From Enterobacter quasihormaechei (GTDB taxonomy: Bacteria; Pseudomonadota; Gammaproteobacteria; Enterobacterales; Enterobacteriaceae): a stretch of DNA of 64,000 nt. Of this stretch, positions 57,107 through 64,000 are shown in pieces. Both the position numbers and the translations under genes were made by a program. The stretch is from NCBI RefSeq assembly GCF_004331385.1, contig NZ_SJON01000014.1, positions 1 to 64,000 on the forward strand, written 5' to 3'. The notes below the pieces were generated by a model. It was not told the DNA's origin and made no database searches. It worked only from the letters and a program-made list of their open reading frames with translations. Position 1 is the stretch's first letter. Every line of letters begins with the position of its first letter.

Positions 57107-59548
57107 TTACTCCGCCTGCTGTTTCTTCGCCGCGCGCTTCGCTTTGGTCGCGGCCGCTATTTTCTGGGTTTTAGTCGACGGCTTTTTCGCTTTTCGGGCG
57201 TCTTTTTTTGCCGCCTTGGGCTTCTGCTTCTTTTCGCCACGGAAGGCGCTGTCTGGCTCAAAGTTTACTCTTTTACCTGCCTGACGTCGCTTGCCGCCCG
57301 CTTTACCGTTGCCGCCTTTTTTCGCTTTCTCACGCTCGGTTTTGCCGACGTTACGCGGAGCACGCTCGCTGGAGATGAGGCTGAAGTCGATCTTACGGTC
57401 GTCCATATTTACGGCTTCAACCTTCACTTCCACCCGATCGCCCAGACGGTAGGTCTGGCCGCCGGATTCGCCGATCAGACGTTGACCGACCTGATCGAAA
57501 CGGTAGTAATCATTATCGAGGCTGGAAACGTGCACCAGACCGTCGATAAACAGCTCATCCAGACGCACGAAGAAACCAAAGCCGGTGACGCTGGCAATCA
57601 CGCCTTTAAAGACGTTACCAACCTGATCCAGCATAAAGTCACACTTCAGCCAGTCCGCCACGTCGCGCGTCGCTTCATCCGCACGGCGCTCGGTCATGGA
57701 ACAGTGCTGACCCAGTTGCAGCATCTCTTCCATGGAGTAGTGATACCCACCGGTTTCAGTCGTGTTGCCTTTATGGCCCTGCTCGTGCGCCAGCAGATAC
57801 TTGATCGCACGGTGCAGTGACAGATCCGGATAACGGCGGATCGGCGAGGTAAAGTGCGCGTAAGACTGCAACGCCAGACCAAAGTGGCCCCGATTTTCCG
57901 GATCGTAAATCGCCTGCTTCATGGAGCGCAGCAGCATGGTTTGCAGCATTTCCGCGTCAGGACGATCGCTGATGGATTCCAGCAGCTCGGCGTAATCGCG
58001 TGGCTCAGGCTTATTGCCGCCAGGCAGCTCCAGGCCGAGCTCAGCCAGCACGGAGCGGAATGAGGTCACGGCTTCCGTGGTTGGCTTGTCGTGGATACGG
58101 AACAGCGCAGGCTCTTTGGCTTTCTCAACGAAACGGGCCGCCGAGATGTTCGCCAGGATCATACACTCTTCAATCAGCTTGTGGGCATCGTTACGCTGGG
58201 TCTGCTCGATACGCTCGATGCGACGCTCGGCGTTAAAGATGAACTTGGCCTCTTCACTCTCAAACGAGATCCCACCGCGCTCTTCGCGCGCCTGATCCAG
58301 CGTTTTGTAGAGGTTGTGCAGTTCTTCAATGTGTTTAACCAGCGGCGCGTACTGTTCGCGCAGATCCTGATCGCCCTGCAACATATGCCAGACCTTGGTG
58401 TAGGTCAGGCGCGCATGGGAGCTCATCACCGCTTCGTAGAACTTGTAGCCCGTCAGTCGACCTTTGCTGGAGATGGTCATTTCGCAGACCATACACAGGC
58501 GGTCCACCTGCGGGTTGAGGGAACAGAGGCCGTTAGAGAGCACTTCCGGCAGCATCGGTACCACCTGCGACGGGAAGTACACCGACGTACCGCGGCTGCG
58601 CGCTTCGTTATCCAGCGGCGTGTGCGGACGCACGTAATAGCTTACGTCAGCGATAGCCACCCACAGACGCCAGCCACCACCGCGTTTTTTCTCACAGTAC
58701 ACGGCGTCATCGAAGTCGCGGGCGTCTTCACCATCAATGGTGACCAGCGGCAGGGAGCGCAGATCGACGCGGCCAGCTTTGGACTCTTCCGGCACTTCTT
58801 CACGCAGGTTTTCAATTTGATCTTCAACCGCTTTCGGCCAGACGTACGGAATTTCATGGGTACGCAGCGCCATATCAACGGCCATGCCGGTGCCCATATT
58901 ATCGCCCAGCACTTCGACGATTTTACCCACCGCTTTGGTGCGACGGGTTGGGCGCTGGGTGAGTTCTACCACCACTACAAAGCCCATGCGCGCGCCCATC
59001 ACCTCTTCAGGTGGGATCAGAATATCGAAGCTCAGACGGCTGTCATCCGGCACCACAAAGCCGACGCCCGCATCGGTAAAATAGCGGCCTACAATCTGGC
59101 TGGTTTTTGGCACCAGTACGCGCACCACGCGCGCTTCGCGGCGGCCTTTACGGTCTGCACCCAGCGGCTGCGCCAGGATCTGGTCGCCGTGGATACACAT
59201 CTTCATCTGTTCAGATGAGAGGTACAGATCGTCTTTACGGCCTTCCACGCGCAGGAAGCCAAAGCCGTCGCGGTGACCAATAACGGTGCCTTTCAGCAGG
59301 TCGAGGCGTTCCGGCAGCGCGTAGCACTGGCGGCGGGTAAAGACCAGCTGGCCGTCGCGCTCCATGGCGCGCAGGCGGCGGCGAAGGGCTTCAATTTGCT
59401 CTTCACCTTCAATGTTTAATTCAACGGCAAGTTCTTCACGATTGGCGGGTTTTTCGCGTTTTGTTAAGTGTTCAATGATGAACTCGCGGCTGGGGATAGG
59501 ATTCGCGTATTTTTCGGCTTCGCGTTCCTGGAAAGGATCTTGTGACAT
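57107..59548 (-). CDS. rnr: Ribonuclease R
   Basis: Processive 3' to 5' exoribonuclease of 813 residues, the E. coli length. It degrades structured RNA and acts in trans-translation and cold shock. Order: N-terminal helix-turn-helix and cold-shock domains (to about 220), RNB catalytic domain with [14 protein letters not shown]1 domain (about 640-725) and a Lys-rich C-terminal tail. The ATG at 59548 has GGAGGAACCGAC upstream; a 14-codon extension overlaps the nsrR stop and was rejected. 38 bases after nsrR. Confidence 0.97.
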   Translation of the reverse strand: MSQDPFQEREAEKYANPIPSREFIIEHLTKREKPANREELAVELNIEGEEQIEALRRRLRAMERDGQLVFTRRQCYALPERLDLLKGTVIGHRDGFGFLRVEGRKDDLYLSSEQMKMCIHGDQILAQPLGADRKGRREARVVRVLVPKTSQIVGRYFTDAGVGFVVPDDSRLSFDILIPPEEVMGARMGFVVVVELTQRPTRRTKAVGKIVEVLGDNMGTGMAVDMALRTHEIPYVWPKAVEDQIENLREEVPEESKAGRVDLRSLPLVTIDGEDARDFDDAVYCEKKRGGGWRLWVAIADVSYYVRPHTPLDNEARSRGTSVYFPSQVVPMLPEVLSNGLCSLNPQVDRLCMVCEMTISSKGRLTGYKFYEAVMSSHARLTYTKVWHMLQGDQDLREQYAPLVKHIEELHNLYKTLDQAREERGGISFESEEAKFIFNAERRIERIEQTQRNDAHKLIEECMILANISAARFVEKAKEPALFRIHDKPTTEAVTSFRSVLAELGLELPGGNKPEPRDYAELLESISDRPDAEMLQTMLLRSMKQAIYDPENRGHFGLALQSYAHFTSPIRRYPDLSLHRAIKYLLAHEQGHKGNTTETGGYHYSMEEMLQLGQHCSMTERRADEATRDVADWLKCDFMLDQVGNVFKGVIASVTGFGFFVRLDELFIDGLVHVSSLDNDYYRFDQVGQRLIGESGGQTYRLGDRVEVKVEAVNMDDRKIDFSLISSERAPRNVGKTEREKAKKGGNGKAGGKRRQAGKRVNFEPDSAFRGEKKQKPKAAKKDARKAKKPSTKTQKIAAATKAKRAAKKQQAE

Positions 59549-59586
59549 GTCGGTTCCTCCGTTGTCAGCTCCGGTGGAAATTTTCT

Positions 59587-60012
59587 TCATTCCACCAGCA
59601 ATAATTTATAAAGCGGTTGATTCTCTTCAACCAAATCGGCCAGCGTGTAGTTATCCAGTTCCATGAGAAAACTTTGCACGGCCTTTGAAAGCGCCTGTTT
59701 CAGGCGGCAAGCGGGCGTAATGTGGCAGAACGCGCTGCTACAGTTCACCAGAGATAGTGGCTCCAGTTCACGTACCACATCGCCAATACGGATACTCTGT
59801 GCCGGTTTACCGAGACGGATCCCTCCATTCTTCCCGCGGACGGCAGCAACGTATCCGGCACGACTAAGTTGATTGATTATTTTGACCATATGATTACGGG
59901 ACACACCGTATACCTCTGTGACTTCAGAGATACTGGTCATCTTCCCATCGGGTAACGACGCCATATAAATCAGCGCGCGTAAGCCGTAATCGGTGAAACT
60001 TGTTAACTGCAC
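59587..60012 (-). CDS. nsrR: Nitric-oxide-sensing repressor NsrR
   Basis: Rrf2-family regulator of 141 residues. An N-terminal wHTH (about 1-75, [33 protein letters not shown]) is followed by the Fe-S cluster cysteines Cys91, Cys96 and Cys102 in [14 protein letters not shown] destroys the cluster and relieves repression of ytfE, hmp and others. The start is GTG at 60012 with GAGGTTGAT upstream, which gives the conserved QLTSFTDYG; an 11-codon ATG extension from 60045 lacks a ribosome-binding site. In the same direction as purA and rnr. Confidence 0.97.
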   Translation of the reverse strand: MQLTSFTDYGLRALIYMASLPDGKMTSISEVTEVYGVSRNHMVKIINQLSRAGYVAAVRGKNGGIRLGKPAQSIRIGDVVRELEPLSLVNCSSAFCHITPACRLKQALSKAVQSFLMELDNYTLADLVEENQPLYKLLLVE

Positions 60013-60143
60013 ATCAACCTCAGGAAAAAGGGAAAACGCGGTCAAACCGCAGAGATATTCATTAATGATGATAAACCAGCCAGATAGTTAGCGGCTAATT
60101 TATTTGACAGACGGGGCGAAAAAGCGGAGATCCAGGAGCGGTC

Positions 60144-60173
60144 GCCGGATGGCGCTGCGCTTATCCGGCCTAC
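60144..60173. repeat. REP element between purA and nsrR
   Basis: One complete REP palindrome (GCCGGATGGCGCTGCGCTTA then TCCGGCCTAC) in the 192-base gap between two same-strand genes; it may separate the purA message from the nsrR-rnr-rlmB unit. Confidence 0.85.
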
Positions 60174-60204
60174 GGGTCTCCCCGCAGGCCAGCAGTCACG
60201 AAGA

Positions 60205-61596
<1,392 letters not shown>

Positions 61597-61607
61597 TTAG
61601 TTTTTGA

Positions 61608-61805
61608 TCAGCCAATCGTTTTCCTCAACATGTAGTAGATAACGATACCGGCAACCACAAGACCGCCGCCGAAACGACGCAAAATAGTGTCCGGCAGTTG
61701 GCTCATTGTCGCGATCATCCGACGCCAGGCGCGCGGATAGAGCATAGGGCCGAGGCCTTCCAGCACCAAAACCAGAGCCAGCGCGAGCCAGATCGTAGAA
61801 TTCAT
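61608..61805 (-). CDS. yjeT: DUF2065 inner-membrane protein YjeT
   Basis: A 65-residue membrane protein with two hydrophobic segments (about 5-21 and 46-60) around a basic turn (YPRAWRRMI). It belongs to DUF2065. Function unknown, but the gene is conserved between hflC and purA across enterobacteria. ATG with AGGATGAAAA upstream. Confidence 0.92.
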   Translation of the reverse strand: MNSTIWLALALVLVLEGLGPMLYPRAWRRMIATMSQLPDTILRRFGGGLVVAGIVIYYMLRKTIG

Positions 61806-61814
61806 TTTTCATCC

Positions 61815-61854
61815 TCATAAAAGAAAACCACCGCTCCGTGAAGAGCGGTGGTTT
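61815..61854 (-). terminator. hflKC terminator
   Basis: On the minus strand: 12-base perfect stem AAACCACCGCTC / GAGCGGTGGTTT with loop TTCACG (61854-61825), then TTCTTTTAT. It lies 22 bases after the hflC stop and ends or attenuates the hflX-hflK-hflC message before yjeT-purA. Confidence 0.85.
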
Positions 61855-61876
61855 GAATACTCAAACGAGCCTGAGT

Positions 61877-62881
61877 TTATCGCGTTGCGTTGGCCGGCGT
61901 CTTCATATAACGGAAGAAATCGCTGTCCGGGCTGAGCACCATCACATCCTGGTTGCTCTTGAAGCTATTCTCGTAAGCACGCAGGCTACGGATGAAGGCG
62001 TAGAAGTCTGGATCCTGACTGAATGCATCGGCAAACAGCTTCGCCGCTTCGGCATCACCTTCACCGCGCAGGATACGACCCTGACGCTCAGATTCCGCCA
62101 GCGTCTTGGTGACTTCATAGTCCGCTGCCGCGCGCAGTTTTTCCGCTTCTTCCTGACCCTGTGAACGGTGACGACGGGCTACCGCTTCACGCTCGGCGCG
62201 CATACGGTTGTAGATCGCCTCGGACACTTCCGCTGGCAGGTTGATCTGCTTGATACGCACGTCAACCACTTCGATACCCAGTGCCGCCATACTGTTCGGG
62301 TTGATCACCGGCACTTTACCGTTGGTTTCAGCCTGAACGCGTTCAGCCGCTTTGGCAATCGCATCATCCGCCGCCGGGGTTTCGACTTCATCTTCAGTGC
62401 CCGCAGAACCGGAGTTCAGCGCATCACGCACTTCCAGCGTCAGACGACCGCGAGAGTCTGTCACGATGTCTTTCACATCCAGACGACCAATCTCAGAACG
62501 CAAACGGTCAGAGAACTTACGCTTCAGCAGCACTTCTGCCTGAGAAACGTCACCACCGCCCGTTGCCAGGAAGTAGCGGCTGAAATCGCTGATGCGCCAT
62601 TTGATGTAGGAATCAACGATCAGGTCTTTTTTCTCTTTGGTCACGAAACGGTCGGCCTGGTTATCCATGGTCTGGATACGCGCATCAAGCGTTTTCACTG
62701 ACTGAATGAACGGGATCTTGAAGTGCAGACCCGGCTCATAAATCACCGGACGCTTGTCACCGTCACGCACGACGCTGCTGAACTGGAACTTGATCCCACG
62801 CTCGCCCTCTTTCACCACAAAGATTGAGGTGTAGAGCACGACCAGTGCGATAATGATGATCGCAATAACTGACTTACGCAT
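61877..62881 (-). CDS. hflC: FtsH-modulating protein HflC
   Basis: SPFH/prohibitin-family inner-membrane protein of 334 residues. An N-terminal signal anchor (about 3-22, VIAIIIIALVVLYTSIFVVK) is followed by the Band-7 domain and a long coiled coil. With HflK it forms a large periplasmic cage around the FtsH protease and modulates its access to substrates such as SecY and CII. Start two bases after the hflK stop, a tight operon. Confidence 0.97.
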   Translation of the reverse strand: MRKSVIAIIIIALVVLYTSIFVVKEGERGIKFQFSSVVRDGDKRPVIYEPGLHFKIPFIQSVKTLDARIQTMDNQADRFVTKEKKDLIVDSYIKWRISDFSRYFLATGGGDVSQAEVLLKRKFSDRLRSEIGRLDVKDIVTDSRGRLTLEVRDALNSGSAGTEDEVETPAADDAIAKAAERVQAETNGKVPVINPNSMAALGIEVVDVRIKQINLPAEVSEAIYNRMRAEREAVARRHRSQGQEEAEKLRAAADYEVTKTLAESERQGRILRGEGDAEAAKLFADAFSQDPDFYAFIRSLRAYENSFKSNQDVMVLSPDSDFFRYMKTPANATR

Positions 62882-62883
62882 CC

Positions 62884-64000
62884 TTATTCCCCCTGACGCT
62901 GGTAGTCGTTACGCTGCGCGTTAGCGCGGCGTTGGTCCATAATGTCACCATCGTTCGAAGAAGGCGTTGTGTTCGCGCTGGTGCTGCCAGACGAGGCTGG
63001 CGGCAGACGCAGCAGGTTGTTCGCACCGCTGTTGTCTTTCGCTGCCGGTGCAGAACCGCCTTTCAGCATCTGATCCAGCGGCAGAACCATCAGGTTTCCG
63101 CCCTTGCTGTCGTTAACCAGCACTTTGCGGGTGTGGCTCAGCACTTTTTCCATGGTCTCGATATAGAGACGCTCACGGGTAATTTCCGGAGCCGCTTTAT
63201 ATTCCGGCAGGATGCGCGCGAAGCGAGCCACTTCACCCTGTGCTTCCAGGATGGTCTGGGTCTTATACGCGCGCGCTTCTTCCAGAATACGCTGCGCCTG
63301 ACCGTTAGCACGCGGCTGAACTTCGTTGGTGTACGCTTCCGCTTCACGGATGTACTGCTGTTCGTTTTCACGTGCGGCAATCGCATCGTCAAACGCGGCC
63401 TTCACCTCTTCCGGCGGACGTGCAGCCTGGAAGTTGACGTCCAGCAGAGTAATACCCATGTTGTACGGACGGATGGTCTCTTCCAGCTCGCGCTGGGTAT
63501 CGCTACGAATAACGGTACGACCTTCGGTCAGAATACGGTCCATGGTGTATTTACCGATAACGCCACGCAGGGCGCTGTCGGTCGCCTGACGCAGGCTGTC
63601 ATCCGCGCTGGTCACGCTAAACAGATAACGTTCTGGATCGGTCACGCGGTACTGCACGTTCATTTCAACGCGCACCACGTTCTCGTCAGACGTCAGCATC
63701 ACGCCGGAGGCAGCCAGTTCACGGACGGACTCCACGTTAACCGCGGTCACGTCATCGATGAAGGTCGGCTTCCAGTTCAGGCCCGGCTCAACCAGATGGC
63801 TGAACTTACCGAAACGGGTTACCACGCCGCGTTCTGCTTCTTTAATGGTGTAGAACCCGCTGGCTGCCCAGATGATTACCACCGCAGCGGCGACAATGCC
63901 CACCACACGGCCACCCATCGGCGGGCGCGGACTCTGAGTGGAATTACCACCCGAGCCAGAACCTTTTCCTCCGCCAAGGCCACCAAGCTTTTTGCTCAGT
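62884..64000 (-). CDS. hflK: FtsH-modulating protein HflK (5' end cut off)
   Basis: Partner of HflC, partial: the start lies beyond the window. The open frame continues unbroken to 64000 through a Gly/Ser-rich stretch (LSKKLGGLGGGKGSGSGGNS), the normal HflK N-terminal region. An ATG at 63918 is therefore internal. About 371 residues are visible of an expected 419 or so. They include the membrane anchor, Band-7 domain (KEAERGVVTRFGKF) and the C-terminal coiled coil ending NDYQRQGE. Confidence 0.97.
   Translation of the reverse strand, partial: LSKKLGGLGGGKGSGSGGNSTQSPRPPMGGRVVGIVAAAVVIIWAASGFYTIKEAERGVVTRFGKFSHLVEPGLNWKPTFIDDVTAVNVESVRELAASGVMLTSDENVVRVEMNVQYRVTDPERYLFSVTSADDSLRQATDSALRGVIGKYTMDRILTEGRTVIRSDTQRELEETIRPYNMGITLLDVNFQAARPPEEVKAAFDDAIAARENEQQYIREAEAYTNEVQPRANGQAQRILEEARAYKTQTILEAQGEVARFARILPEYKAAPEITRERLYIETMEKVLSHTRKVLVNDSKGGNLMVLPLDQMLKGGSAPAAKDNSGANNLLRLPPASSGSTSANTTPSSNDGDIMDQRRANAQRNDYQRQGE

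Noticed and set aside
58091..59218. Open frame of 375 codons opposite rnr
   Set aside because: Composition (His/Arg/Phe-rich) and position show an antisense shadow of ribonuclease R.
62884..63918. HflK as a complete 344-residue gene starting at 63918
   Set aside because: The reading frame continues upstream through the typical Gly-rich HflK N-terminus to the window edge, so the gene is only cut, not short.

Overview
The window is a chromosomal segment of an enterobacterium, most likely Enterobacter or a close relative such as Lelliottia or Leclercia. The evidence is near-identity to E. coli of many recalled proteins (YtfK, CycA, NsrR, MsrA, YtfQRT-YjfF, UlaA-G), typical enterobacterial REP/BIME repeats, and a gene order that follows the E. 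coli mpl to hflK segment read backwards. There is no tRNA, rRNA, CRISPR array, transposase or integrase. The genus is an inference; the family is well supported.

Layout. 1-4200: mpl (muropeptide recycling), fbp (gluconeogenesis) and a first chemoreceptor. 4275-9000: the galactofuranose ABC importer ytfQ-ytfR-ytfT-yjfF on the minus strand, with a LacI/GalR-type operator and a class-II-positioned CRP site upstream. 9120-18170: ppa, ytfP, tamB-tamA (autotransporter/outer-membrane assembly), msrA and ytfL/paeA. 18228-19517: an AT-rich three-gene insert between ytfL and ytfK, made of an orphan T6SS Hcp, a polymorphic-toxin-44-like protein and a membrane-anchored putative immunity protein. 19735-25130: ytfK, ytfJ, cysQ, cpdB, ytfH and qorB. 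25200-32400: an accessory block not found at this place in E. coli K-12. It holds an AraC regulator, a DUF4156 lipoprotein, a small membrane protein, a small lipoprotein, an EvgA/EvgS-like phosphorelay pair and a divergent LuxR-type regulator. 32497-38530: ytfF, a Tsr-like chemoreceptor, ytfE with an NsrR box, cycA and fklB. 38760-42000: ytfB, an EamA-type transporter and the ribosomal/primosomal operon rpsF-priB-rpsR-rplI with an S6:S18 leader. 42309-50140: yjfY, the complete L-ascorbate regulon (ulaABCDEF, ulaG, ulaR) and yjfP. 50276-56220: bsmA, yjfN, a third chemoreceptor with a Cache-type sensor, aidB and an MHS-type MFS transporter. 56312-64000: the minus-strand series hflK (cut by the window edge)-hflC-yjeT-purA-nsrR-rnr-rlmB.

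How it works together. Most of the window is conserved core. The accessory content sits between syntenic core genes: the Hcp/toxin/immunity cassette, the EvgAS-like island, three chemoreceptors and two transporters. Two regulatory circuits are at least partly closed inside the window: NsrR (59587-60012) with its palindromic target before ytfE (35387-35409), and UlaR (48664-49419) with paired operators between ulaA and ulaG. The best candidates for something little described are the unfused, translationally overlapped Hcp-toxin-immunity cassette, and the EvgAS-like pair with its divergent LuxR partner and recurring TGTAGG heptads in the flanking intergenic regions.
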